Below are positions 1 to 9,200 of a stretch of DNA of 20,559 bases, piece after piece. The position numbers were made by a program, and so were the translations under genes. Under the pieces are notes generated by a model. That model did no database searches. It was not told the origin of the DNA and worked only from the letters and a program-made list of their open reading frames with translations. Each line of letters begins with the position of its first letter. Positions within the stretch are counted from its first letter, which is position 1. The stretch is from CAYWBI01 sp964456445 (GTDB lineage: Bacteria; Calditrichota; Calditrichia; Calditrichales; J004): NCBI GenBank assembly GCA_964456445.1, contig CAYWBI010000058.1:1-20559 (forward strand), read 5' to 3'.

Positions 1-2
1 TT

Positions 3-674
3 GCCTGGGGTTTAACGGCCAGCGATGATCCATGGGGATATCAGGCACATTCGCCAACCGATGATAACGGAACCATAACGCCAACTGCGGCGATCAGTGC
101 CATGCCCTACGTTCCTGAAGAGTCCATTGCCGCCTTAAAACATTTTTATCACGAATATGGCGAGCGTCTTTGGGGCCCTTTCGGTTTTTATGATGCTTTT
201 AATATAAATGAGAATTGGTTTGCCGATACGTATTTGGCAATAGACCAGGGTACAATTGTCCCAATGATCGAAAACTACCGAAGCGGATTATTGTGGAATT
301 ATTTCATGTTGAATCCTGAAATTCAGCCCATGTTAGAAGCTGTTGGTTTTGTGCCAACCGGGATTGACGAAGACAAAACGCAGATGCCTGCCGCTTATTC
401 CCTGTATCAAAACTATCCGAACCCCTTTAATCCGCAGACGACAATTCAGTTTGGTTTAAGTCAGGGCTCGTTAGTAAAAATTACCATCTATGATATTTTG
501 GGCCGAAAAGTAGCGCTTCTTCTGAATGAATTTCGTTCATCCGGGAAACAGCAGGTTGTTTTTAAACCGGCTGGAATAGCCGGCGGTATTTACTATTGTT
601 ACATCCAAGCCAAAGATCCGGCCACAGGTCAATTGCTCTTTAATAATGTGGTAAAAATGGTCTATGTGCCATGA
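3..674 (+). CDS. GH144-like endo-beta-1,2-glucanase, C-terminal part, with type IX-style sorting domain (5' truncated)
   Basis: The frame is open from the left edge (first full codon at 3), so only the last 223 residues are seen; the ATG at 102 is internal. Visible residues 1-120 (WGLTASDDPWGYQAH, GTITPTAAISAMPY, FGFYDAFN, YLAIDQGTIVPMIENYRSG) match the C-terminal half of the glucoamylase-like domain (PF10091) of GH144. They align block for block with the second GH144-like gene at 12917-14899. Residues from about 131 onward form a sorting domain: YQNYPNPFNP, then a beta-sandwich ending in VVKMVYVP. GH144 enzymes cleave beta-1,2-glucan. The sorting domain implies export by a type IX-like system to the cell surface. 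It ends 44 nt before lacI. The family call is firm. Endo versus exo action and the exact substrate are inferred, because the catalytic N-terminal half lies outside the window. Confidence 0.85.
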   Translation, partial: AWGLTASDDPWGYQAHSPTDDNGTITPTAAISAMPYVPEESIAALKHFYHEYGERLWGPFGFYDAFNINENWFADTYLAIDQGTIVPMIENYRSGLLWNYFMLNPEIQPMLEAVGFVPTGIDEDKTQMPAAYSLYQNYPNPFNPQTTIQFGLSQGSLVKITIYDILGRKVALLLNEFRSSGKQQVVFKPAGIAGGIYYCYIQAKDPATGQLLFNNVVKMVYVP

Positions 675-718
675 AATTTAATTAGAAAACCGCCCAATAA
701 TTAAACAAAGGCAGTGTA

Positions 719-1750
719 GTGGGTATAAGCATAGTTGACATAGCAGAGAAGGCGGGTGTTTCAGTCGCCACCGTTTCCAGGGCTTTAAATAATAAAGGTC
801 CGGTTAGCGCGAAAACGAAAGCGCGCATTCAGCAAATAGCAAATCAGTTTAATTATACCCCTAATGTCAGCGCACGAGGGTTATCGAGTCAAAAGACGGA
901 AACCATTGGATTGATTCTGCCGGAATTAGCCGACGAATTTTTTATGGATATTCTACGGGGCGTTGATGAAGCAGCTTCCCGCAGCGGCTATTATGTAATG
1001 GTATCCAGCTCCCACAGTCGGCGTGATATGGTGGAAACGATGCTCGAATTTATGTCTGGCAGCAGAGTGGACGGGGTGATTTTAATGGCCCCGATGCTGC
1101 ATCGAAACTTCAGGGATATGATTGACAGGGTTTCCCGGCCGCTGGTTTTGCTGAACAACTATGATAAAATCCCAAATACGACCTGCATAAATATTAAAAA
1201 CTTTCAGGGTGCTTTTGCAATGACAGAGCATCTGATTAAACAGGGACATAAGCGAATTGCCCTTATCAAAGGACCGGAAGGCAACAATGATGCCCGGCAA
1301 AGAATGCTGGGTTTTCAGGAAGCAATGGTTAAAAACAATCTTGAACTGGATTCCGATCTTATTGTATCCGGTGATTTTTCGTCCAAATCAGGTTATTTTG
1401 CTTTCATGCGTTTAATGAATGCGGAACATAAACCGGATGCTATTTTTGCCTTAAACGATATGATGGCAATTGGTTGTTTTGAAGCCGCTCATCAAAACAA
1501 CTTAACTATTCCTCAGGATGTTTCCCTGGTTGGTTTTGATGATATTTATATGACCCGCTTTCTTAATCCGCGGCTTACGACCGTGCATACACCAATTATG
1601 GAACTTGGACAAAGAGCGGTAAACTATCTGCTTAAAATGATTAAGCGGGAAGTGGACCCAAAAGAAAACCATTACGAAGAAATAAATACAGGTTTGATTA
1701 TTGGTGGAACCTGTAGTGTTAACAGTACCAATGGACACAATGGATATTGA
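719..1750 (+). CDS. LacI-family transcriptional regulator
   Basis: A 343-residue protein of normal length for the family. Residues 3-50 hold the LacI helix-turn-helix (SIVDIAEKAGVSVATVSRAL), followed by the hinge (ARGLSSQKTETIGLILPE). The rest is a periplasmic-binding-protein-like sensor domain, with PDAIFALNDMMAIG and DVSLVGFDDI near its end. The start is GTG at 719: an in-frame start upstream is blocked by a stop, the HTH begins at residue 3, and AAAGG lies about 7 nt upstream. It sits between the truncated GH144 gene and the large glycan-use operon, all on the same strand, so it probably senses a sugar breakdown product and controls these genes. The effector cannot be read from the sequence. 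I found no convincing palindromic operator in the short flanking gaps. Confidence 0.95.
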   Translation: MGISIVDIAEKAGVSVATVSRALNNKGPVSAKTKARIQQIANQFNYTPNVSARGLSSQKTETIGLILPELADEFFMDILRGVDEAASRSGYYVMVSSSHSRRDMVETMLEFMSGSRVDGVILMAPMLHRNFRDMIDRVSRPLVLLNNYDKIPNTTCINIKNFQGAFAMTEHLIKQGHKRIALIKGPEGNNDARQRMLGFQEAMVKNNLELDSDLIVSGDFSSKSGYFAFMRLMNAEHKPDAIFALNDMMAIGCFEAAHQNNLTIPQDVSLVGFDDIYMTRFLNPRLTTVHTPIMELGQRAVNYLLKMIKREVDPKENHYEEINTGLIIGGTCSVNSTNGHNGY

Positions 1751-1775
1751 TTATCATTGAAAGACCAACTATTAA
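1747..1775 (+). promoter_or_regulatory. Weak candidate sigma70-like promoter before the CBM9 gene
   Basis: TTGATT (1747-1752) and TATTAA (1770-1775) are separated by 17 nt and overlap the end of lacI, just upstream of the operon's first gene. The match is imperfect. Bacteria of the FCB group often use different promoter consensus sequences, so this is only a position to test. Confidence 0.2.
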
Positions 1776-1786
1776 TTTACATAGAT

Positions 1787-1791
1787 GGAGG
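1787..1791 (+). promoter_or_regulatory. Shine-Dalgarno GGAGG that fixes the CBM9 gene start
   Basis: GGAGG lies 5 nt before the ATG at 1797. It overlaps the alternative upstream ATG at 1785, so that ATG cannot be the start served by this site. The protein from 1797 begins directly with a signal peptide (MKNVWLFF), which supports the choice. Confidence 0.7.
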
Positions 1792-1796
1792 TTTTT

Positions 1797-3683
1797 ATGA
1801 AAAACGTATGGCTGTTTTTTTTAGTGCTGATTACCAGCAGTGTTGTATTTGCCCAATACCATGAAAGGGAAGATGTAATTTGGGCGCGTCTTCTTGATGG
1901 TGAAACTATCACAATGGATGGAGTGCTTGATGAACCGGCCTGGTCAAAAGCCGAATCACTTTTGGTCTGGTATGGTTCCAATACCGGTTTACCGCAAAGC
2001 GGTTACGTCGGTGAATTCCAGCCCGCATCTATTAAAGATTCTTTAAAAGCGACAGTTAAATTTTTAGCGGACCCGCCTTACCTTTGGATGGCATTTGATA
2101 TTCCTGATTCTTCTATCGGCGGTACGGCCGACTGGGCGCGCTGGGATGCCATTTTAATGTCAATCAAAGACCACGCCAGTTCCAGTCGGCCTACACTGGC
2201 CAACGAATACTTTTTTACCTGGTGGTATGCGAACAATGCCGACAAAGTGCATCCGGGAACGCCACCGCGTTTTATCGGTACCTTTGGGAATTTTGATGAT
2301 ACCACCCGCACGGATGACCAGCGTGCCGCCTGGGATGCCCGCTGGGTGATAAAAGGCCAGACCAACGACGATAGCGCTCCGGATACCAGCTGGACAGTGG
2401 AAATGCGCATCGATGTGGCCCGCCTTGGGTATGATTTTACAAAAGCCGAAGGCGAGATGTTGGAAATGAATTTTTCCATTTGGGACGCCGATTGGGTATT
2501 TAGCGGTGAAGCGGGCCGTGTTGCGGTTTCTCGCACTTCCTGGGAAAGTATGTGGGGAAATACCAATGAAGATGATGTGGGGCAGGTACACGTTAATCCT
2601 AATGTAACGGTTAATTCCGGTTCTGTTCCCGTAGTTATACCGGATGTGATTGTACCCAACGCCTGTGATACAGCCCTGCCTGTAATTGATGGTAACCTGG
2701 ATGACGCTATTTGGTCCACCGGATGCTATACCTTTGATATTGCCTATGACGATAGTGCCCTTCGTACAACTTATCCCGGCGCCGGTCCTTTTCGCAGCAG
2801 TCAGTTTCAGGAAGAACTCAACGCGAGCGGTTTTCCCACTGTACTTGACCCGGCGAAGGCCACTTTTAAAATGTTTTTCAATGATAATTTTCTCTATTTC
2901 TCCGCTGATGTGAACGATCAGTTGGTGCAGAGCGCTGCCGCTCTCGCTCAAATGGACGGCATCCGCTTGTTTATTGCGGACAGAAAGAAGATAGTTGACG
3001 GCTCCAAATTAGTTGTACACAACCTGGAAGTGCATTTTTCTAACGGTACTGCCAAAGGTTTTGAATTTATGCCGGAATTGCTTGATTCCAGTGCGACAGA
3101 ATTTGCCTATAAGCTTAAAGGTGCAACCACCGTTGATGACAATGGTGATGTGGACGAAGGATATACCATCGAAATGAAAGTGGATCTAAGTTATCTCGGC
3201 TATGATGCAGACCTTGGTGACCACCTGCTTTTCATTGGGGCTTTACTGGCGGACGGCGATTCATTTGACGATGCGGCCAACAACTACGGCACCCGTGCCT
3301 GGTGGTTCCGTGAACATCCCTGGGGGCCGGCGCTGGCCTGGGCTTATATGGACGAAACGCATCCGGTAGGTATCGAAGACGGCGCCAGAAATATCATCCC
3401 CAGTAAACTCGAATTGATAGGGAACTATCCAAATCCATTTAACCCGTCAACTGCTATATACTATCGGGTTCCGTCTGCGGGTGATGTAACCCTGCATGTA
3501 TTTAATGCACTGGGACAACAAATCGGCACCCTGAAAGATAAAGCAACGCTGGCAGGAATTTATAAGCTGAATTTTAATGCTATGCAGCTCAGCTCAGGTA
3601 TTTATTTCTACAGGATTGAATTTAAAGCGCGTGGTCAGGCCTCGCAATTAAGCCCGGCTGGCAAAATGGTTTTGATGAAATAA
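1797..3683 (+). CDS. Secreted tandem CBM9-like glycan-binding protein with sorting domain
   Basis: 628 residues from the ATG at 1797. Residues 1-20 are a signal peptide ending in VVFAQ. Two CBM9-like domains follow: about 33-275, opening with ITMDGVLDEPAWSKAE, and about 290-525, opening with PVIDGNLDDAIWSTG. Each has the DGxLDxxxW signature and later beta-strands such as WTVEMRIDVARLGY and YTIEMKVDLSYLGY. A type IX-style sorting domain (GNYPNPFNP, then SSGIYFYRIE) fills about 535-628. No catalytic domain is visible, so it is most likely a surface glycan-binding protein. It is the first gene of the tight cluster, 24 nt before the TonB receptor, so it may do part of the capture work that SusD/SusE-type proteins do in Bacteroidetes. 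Ligand specificity is unknown. CBM9-like modules also occur in non-glycan proteins, but the context favours glycan. Confidence 0.85.
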   Translation: MKNVWLFFLVLITSSVVFAQYHEREDVIWARLLDGETITMDGVLDEPAWSKAESLLVWYGSNTGLPQSGYVGEFQPASIKDSLKATVKFLADPPYLWMAFDIPDSSIGGTADWARWDAILMSIKDHASSSRPTLANEYFFTWWYANNADKVHPGTPPRFIGTFGNFDDTTRTDDQRAAWDARWVIKGQTNDDSAPDTSWTVEMRIDVARLGYDFTKAEGEMLEMNFSIWDADWVFSGEAGRVAVSRTSWESMWGNTNEDDVGQVHVNPNVTVNSGSVPVVIPDVIVPNACDTALPVIDGNLDDAIWSTGCYTFDIAYDDSALRTTYPGAGPFRSSQFQEELNASGFPTVLDPAKATFKMFFNDNFLYFSADVNDQLVQSAAALAQMDGIRLFIADRKKIVDGSKLVVHNLEVHFSNGTAKGFEFMPELLDSSATEFAYKLKGATTVDDNGDVDEGYTIEMKVDLSYLGYDADLGDHLLFIGALLADGDSFDDAANNYGTRAWWFREHPWGPALAWAYMDETHPVGIEDGARNIIPSKLELIGNYPNPFNPSTAIYYRVPSAGDVTLHVFNALGQQIGTLKDKATLAGIYKLNFNAMQLSSGIYFYRIEFKARGQASQLSPAGKMVLMK

Positions 3684-3707
3684 CGGTTTTTTAAAGAACA
3701 GGTTATT

Positions 3708-4523
3708 ATGAAAAAAATAAAAATTTTCCTAATTCTCGTCATAATTTTTCTAAACACACTCTCGCTGCAGGCGCAGACATCCGGCAAATTAGCCGGTCTT
3801 GTCACAGATGCCGATAAAAATCCGTTGAGCGGTGTGAATGTGGTTCTGGAAGGGCAGCTACTGGGCGCTTCCACCGACCTGGACGGGAATTATGTAATCC
3901 TGAATATTCGTTCCGGTACATATACAGTTCATTTCGAATATATCGGTTACCAAACCAGAATCGTGAAAGAAGTGCGTGTTTCCTCCGATAAAACGACGCG
4001 TCTCGATGCGCGTCTTAAAGAAGAAGTCCTGGAAGAGACAGACGCGGTTGTGGTGACAGCGGAGCGGCCGCTGGTGGAATTTAACGAGACCAGTTCCATT
4101 ACTACAATGAACAGCGATGATATTGACCGACTGCCGGTGCAATCACTCAGTGATGTGGTGAACCTTCAGGCGGGGGTGGTGGACGGCCATTTCCGCGGCG
4201 GACGTTTAGGCGAGGTGCAGTACCAAGTGGACGGTGTTTCAGTAAACAATCCTTATGATAATTCATCAACTCTGCAATTGGACCGTTCCGTAATCGAAGA
4301 AGTACAGATCATCAGCGGTACCTTCGATGCGAAATACGGGCAGGCGATGTCCGGGGTTGTTAATACCGTTCTTAAATCCGGTTCCCAAAAATTTGAATGG
4401 AGCGGTGAAGTTTACGGCGGTGATTTTTTACCACGGATAAAAACCGTTATCCCAATAACCAGGATTACTCGCCAAGTGCTCTGCATAATATTCAACTTAC
4501 GCTCAGCGGCCCTGCTCTGCTAA
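3708..4523 (+). CDS. TonB-dependent receptor, N-terminal piece (frameshifted)
   Basis: As read, this ORF gives 271 residues, but only the first ~240 are genuine. Residues 1-23 are a signal peptide (ends SLQAQ). About 25-115 is a carboxypeptidase-regulatory-like beta-sandwich (GLVTDADKNPLSGVNVVLEG, DGNYVILNIRSGTYTV). DAVVVTAERP is a TonB-box-like segment, followed by the plug domain (INxxD-type DGVSVNN, EEVQIISGTFDAKYGQAMSG). After GGDF at about 4427 the frame changes and the last ~32 residues are nonsense. Restoring one T in the run 4424-4429 joins it directly to the reading frame at 4424-5508. It lies 24 nt after the CBM9 gene. The receptor should be a TonB-driven outer-membrane importer for glucan fragments. 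The family is certain and the substrate is inferred from neighbours. Confidence 0.9.
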   Translation: MKKIKIFLILVIIFLNTLSLQAQTSGKLAGLVTDADKNPLSGVNVVLEGQLLGASTDLDGNYVILNIRSGTYTVHFEYIGYQTRIVKEVRVSSDKTTRLDARLKEEVLEETDAVVVTAERPLVEFNETSSITTMNSDDIDRLPVQSLSDVVNLQAGVVDGHFRGGRLGEVQYQVDGVSVNNPYDNSSTLQLDRSVIEEVQIISGTFDAKYGQAMSGVVNTVLKSGSQKFEWSGEVYGGDFLPRIKTVIPITRITRQVLCIIFNLRSAALLC

Positions 4524-5508
4524 AAAACACAACTTTTTTTATTAGCGGACGCTATTATGCCAACGAGGGTTATCTGTTTGGCATGAGGCGGTTTGTCCCT
4601 ACAGACAGCAGTGATTTTCAGACACCGGTTATTATGCCCAGTGGTGACAATAAGCAGGTCCCGATGAATGATCGTAACGAATACAGCGGCCAGTTTAAAA
4701 TAAGCAACCGCAGTTTTGGGAACATCAAAGTCAGCTACCAGATCATCGGAAATTTCGTAAAGCAACATAGTTACAATCACGCCTTTCGTTTTAATCCCGA
4801 TGGTATTAAACAGCAAACCTCACAATCGCTGGTGCAGGGGCTGGATTTTACCCATACATTATCAGAGCGGATGTACTATAAATTCAGCCTGCGGCAGAAT
4901 TATTTCAGCTATAGCGATTTTAAGTATGAAAATCTGTATGACCCGCGTTATCTCGAAGCGGGCGCACCCAAAGGCTCGGCAAATTATGAAGACGGAGCCA
5001 TCATACAGGGAGTTGACCTCGGCCGTTTTAAACAGGAATCAAACGCTATGGTGGGTAAGCTTGATTTTACCTGGCAATATAACCAGCGTCATCTGATAGA
5101 ATCGGGTTTCGAAGTGCAGTCGGCTAAAGTGCTGTTCGGTAGTCCGGGTTATATCCGGGAAACCAATGTGAACGGGGTGCAGCAGTTACTGCCGCGAGAA
5201 AAGGTAGATAAAGAGCCGGGCATACAAACTTACTACCCCTATCAGGGCGCTGCTTATATCCAGGACCGGATGGAATGGGATGACCTTGTGCTGCGCGCGG
5301 GACTGCGGTTTGATTTTTTCAATGCGCATACAACCGTTCCCAGCGATTTGCAAAATCCGGCCAATTCAATTTCCGGGGCGCCTGAATCTGTTCAACAAAA
5401 CACATCGCTCAAATTAAAGCTTTCGCCCCGCCTCGGTATCAGTTATCCTTTGTCGTCCACGGCGTCGCTCTATTTTTCTTACGGTCATTTTACGCAGATG
5501 CCCGGTTT
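4424..5508 (+). CDS. TonB-dependent receptor, middle barrel piece (between frameshift and N gap)
   Basis: This is the continuation of the receptor in the +2 frame. From 4424 it reads FFTTDKNRYPNNQDYS, then NIQLTLSGPALL, TTFFISGRYYANEGYLFG and onward in barrel-strand style (MYYKFSLRQNYF, HLIESGFEVQ, LVLRAGLRFDFFNAH, LSPRLGISYPLSSTASLYFS) until the assembly gap at 5509. A receptor's first barrel strands are expected exactly here, so this is not an independent gene; the ATG at 4583 is internal. LYFSYGHFTQMPGF just before the gap is a conserved spot in this receptor type, normally followed by tens of residues of extracellular loop before the next recognisable part. About 361 codons are visible. 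Confidence 0.85.
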
Positions 5509-5608
5509 NNNNNNNNNNNNNNNNNNNNNNNNNNNNNNNNNNNNNNNNNNNNNNNNNNNNNNNNNNNNNNNNNNNNNNNNNNNNNNNNNNNNNNNNNNNN
5601 NNNNNNNN
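5509..5608. other. Assembly gap of exactly 100 N inside the TonB receptor gene
   Basis: A run of 100 N is the usual placeholder for a scaffold gap of unknown length. The same 11-mer, atgcccggttt, ends the left side (5498-5508) and begins the right side (5609-5619). Merging the sides on that 11-mer would put the receptor out of frame. If the gene is intact, the true missing length must leave remainder 2 on division by 3. Missing receptor loop sequence is therefore expected here. Confidence 0.97.
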
Positions 5609-6207
5609 ATGCCCGGTTTACCAATGTGGACTTTGGCAGCATATATGGATTTACCCTGGCGCTTGACCAGCGCAAAATTGGTTTGATAACTTCATCCATC
5701 GATTATACTCTGCAGGTTGCCCGGGGGAATTCCAGTAATGCACGTGAAACGGCAAACCGGGCGGCTGCCGGAAAAGACGCCCGCCCCCGCGATATCGCTT
5801 TTAACTGGGACCAGTTGCATACGCTTAATGCGACGGTGATCCTGGACCAGCCCGGAAACTACAATATCAGTGCAATATTAAAATTGGGCAGCGGGCAGCC
5901 TTACACGCCGCAGGTCGGGTCCGGTTTTGGCGCGGACCTGGAAACCAATTCCGGCAGAAAGGGCGGGTTTGTTTTGGCCGATTTACGCGCAGAAAAGTTT
6001 TTTCCAATGCAGGGAATGAAATTCAGCTTGTATTTACGCACCTTTAATTTGTTTAACGAACACTTTGTGAACGGCTTTGTCTTTAACACCACCGGTTCAC
6101 CGGATTACTCACAATTTTCGCAATTAGACAGAGTGGCCCTTTCCAACCCGGGGCGCTTCTATAATCCAAGACGCATTGAAATCGGTATCTCTTTTAAGGG
6201 ACAGTAG
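5609..6207 (+). CDS. TonB-dependent receptor, C-terminal barrel piece
   Basis: In the frame ending at 6207 the first full codon after the gap is at 5611, giving ARFTNVDFGSIYGFTLALDQ. This matches the segment of such receptors where a barrel strand restarts after a long loop. It continues with SIDYTLQVARGNSS, a charged loop, FNWDQLHTLNATVIL, SGQPYTPQ, LYLRTFNLFNEHFVNGF and the C-terminal strand RRIEIGISFKGQ. About 198 residues are visible, and the ATG at 5626 is internal. The stop lies 7 nt before the next gene's ATG, so the two are probably translated together. The lower confidence reflects the gap, not the family assignment. Confidence 0.85.
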
Positions 6208-6214
6208 AAAAACC

Positions 6215-9200
6215 ATGAAAAAAATTAATAATAACAGCAGAAAATATGCTTTACTTACAGTGTATTTTGTTTTGATTAGTGTACTGTCCGGTTTGGCCCA
6301 GGACTATGCCCCACTGATACCACCGGAATGGCGGGGGCAGGCCGATGCCGAACGTCTGGGTACCCACGACGCCAACCGAATTCGTACCTTGTTTTATAAT
6401 TTTGGAATGGTGGGCGATTATCCGGCCGACCCCATTAATGTGGATTTCAGCGTATTCCATTCGGTGGAAGTGCCCAAAGGCTCCGGTGAAAATTACAGTG
6501 ACGGAATTACCCCTTTTGTACTGGCCAAAGTAAGACAGCAGAACGGCAATGAAGCCTATATTATGGAAACAGGCTACCGCGAAAGACAGGGTATCAGTCC
6601 GCTTAAAAACCGGATTATGCGCTTTGAACCAAGACCCGGTTTTTTCCAGGAAGACCCATCCATTAATGTGGGGCGTTCTGTTGCAATGAGTAATGACCCG
6701 CGTACCTGGCCGGACGCCTGGTATGATAAATTAGGTGATACAGACGACCCCGGCTGGTCCGGTTCCTGGGATGGCTATTTTGGCAAAGCGCCAGGGGCAG
6801 ACCAGGAAAGTTACACAGTTTATGACGATAATTTTTATGATGCCTGGGATTATTATCCGGATGCGCGGGATGCGACCCGTCGCGGTTTGGGCTTACGTAT
6901 CGAACAGCGCGGTTTTCAGTGGGCCAATCCCCAGGCAGGAAATGTAATTTTCTGGCACTACGATATTACCAACGAAAGCACAACCGATTATAATGACAAT
7001 ATTGTTTTTGGGTTATATATGGATTCCGGTGTGGGCGGCTCGGCTGTTGGCGTGGACGGAGTTCCCGAATCGGACGATGACAATGCTTTTTTTGACAAGG
7101 AAGCCGGCCTGAACCTGGTTTACACCTGGGATAAAAATGGCAACGGCGTTCAGGGCCCGACCGGATACCTCGGTTATTCCTATATGGAAACGCCGGGCAA
7201 TCCGTTAGACGGTATCGATAATGATGAAAACGGGATTACCGATGAACGCCGTGACGGCGGCCCCGGTGAGTTGATTGAAGGCAAGGAAAATATTCGCGCC
7301 TGGGTAGAAGCGCACTATGATATGGCCGCTTTCGAACACTTCTTTGGTCCGCTTGAAAAACGTCCGGCTTACCGTGCCGGATATTGGTGGACCGGCGATG
7401 AAGATATGGATTGGCAGGCCGAGTTTAACGATACCGGCGCCGATGGTGTTTTTGCCGATGAAAACAACCCGCCCGATTCGGGTGAAGGGGACGGAATTCC
7501 CACCTTAGGTGAACCAAACTTTGATAAAACAGATGTGGATGAATCCGACCAAATCGGTCTGACCGGTTTTAAAATGAACCGCATTCGCGCCGGCGCCGGC
7601 TCACCCAGCTCGGAAGTGGACGGCATTGTTTTCTTTACAAATGAAGAAAAATGGCCAGAAAAATTGTATGATTTTTTCACTACCGGTGATAAATTTGATG
7701 AGCCTTTGGTGCTCAATTACAATATCGGTTTTCTGTTTGCATCCGGTCCCTTTTCCCTTCCTGCCGGAAAAACAGAACGCTTTAGCCTGGCTTTAAGTTT
7801 TGGCCAAAACCTGCGTGAGCTGCGTAATACAACAAAAGTGGTTCAGCAGATTTATAAAGCCAATTATCAATTTGCCGTACCCCCGCCTAAACCCACTTTG
7901 CAGGCTTTTGCCGGGGACGGCTTTGTAACATTGACCTGGGATGACAAGGCCGAACGTGCTTTTGACCCGGTAACCAGCACCAATGATTTTGAAGGCTACC
8001 GCATTTACCGCAGCACCGACCCAACCTTTCTGGACCCGCAAGTGGTTACGACCGCCACAGGCAGCGGCCCTATTGGCAATGGCAAACCCATTGCCCAGTT
8101 CGATTTAGTGGATGATTATTATGGTTTCAGTAAAACAACGGTGGAAGGGGTCGCCTATTTCCTGGGTGAAAATACAGGCCTTACCCATTCCTGGACCGAT
8201 AGCAGTGTTGTAAACGGACAGCTCTATTATTATGCGCTTACCGCCTATGACACCGGAACCGATTCTATCGAAATATATCCGTCCGAAAATTCTATTTCGG
8301 TTAGCCAGACTTTGCGTGGCGGGGTAATTTTACCATCAAATGTCGTACAGGTTCGGCCTAACCCGCCTGTGCGCGGTTTTGTGCCGGCCGGGACAGACGG
8401 TCTGAATCACGTAAGCGGAACAGGGACCGGCAGTATAAATCTGCAAGTTCTCAATTCGGAACTGGTGCCGGACAACCACGAATTTGAGATTTATTTTAAC
8501 AATCCCAGAGATTCTGTACGCGCGGTCAGTTATGCGCTTGTGGATGTTACAGCCGGGGATACCCTGTTTAAATCCGGGAATGATTTGGACGGTGCGGCAA
8601 CCGGTCCTTCCGGTGCGGGGATTTTACCTGTAATACATACGCCGAAATTGATTGCCATCGATTCTGCAAATACCGGCTGGATAGCACAAAATCAAACGAA
8701 TGTTCAGCTTAGCGCCCGTGCGGCAAAAATTACCGGTCTGCCGCTTACCGTACGCCGACCCTTCTTTCCGCTGGATATTAAGATAGAATTTGCAGCGACC
8801 TGGTTAGATACATCCCGCGCCGCGGTAGGATTACCGGCAAAACCCGCAAAATTTAAAGTCTATGCGCTCACGGATAGCGGGGATGTCCCCCTGGAATTCC
8901 GCTTCTTAGACAGTGATAATTCCGGTACGCTGAGCCAAATGGACGATTATATTCAGGTACTGGCTCCCAAAAGTTTCGAATCGTCCAGCCTGAAACAGAT
9001 GTGGCAGTTCAGTCTTGATACAATGGGAATAGGCGCTTCGGCCCTTGTTCCGCCGGGACAGGGTGATGTCTTTCATCTGGGGTTGGCCCTTCCGTTTAGT
9101 TCCGCCGATGTTTTTACCTTTACAACGTTTGCGCAAACGGTTAATAAAGACAAAGTAAGAGACGGCAAACCCTACGTGGTGCCCAATCCCTATATCGGCG

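Noticed and set aside
735..740. TTGACA as a -35 promoter box
   Set aside because: It lies within the conserved lacI helix-turn-helix codons and no matching -10 box at suitable spacing precedes a gene.
675..1796. A LacI operator in the gaps flanking lacI
   Set aside because: I looked for an 14-20 nt palindrome with a central CG in 675-718 and 1751-1796 and saw none good enough to report.
2078..2951. Long antisense ORFs (213 and 263 aa) inside the CBM9 gene
   Set aside because: They lie wholly opposite a gene with clear domains, have low-complexity composition and no recognisable motif; they are codon-bias shadows.
4583..5508. A separate second receptor gene starting at the ATG at 4583
   Set aside because: The same frame reads back to 4424 with receptor barrel sequence that continues the N-terminal piece; there is no signal peptide or plug of its own.
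6176..6214. Upstream ATG at 6176 as the start of the FnIII protein
   Set aside because: It lies inside the receptor coding sequence and would put 13 polar residues before a normal signal peptide; the ATG at 6215 is better.
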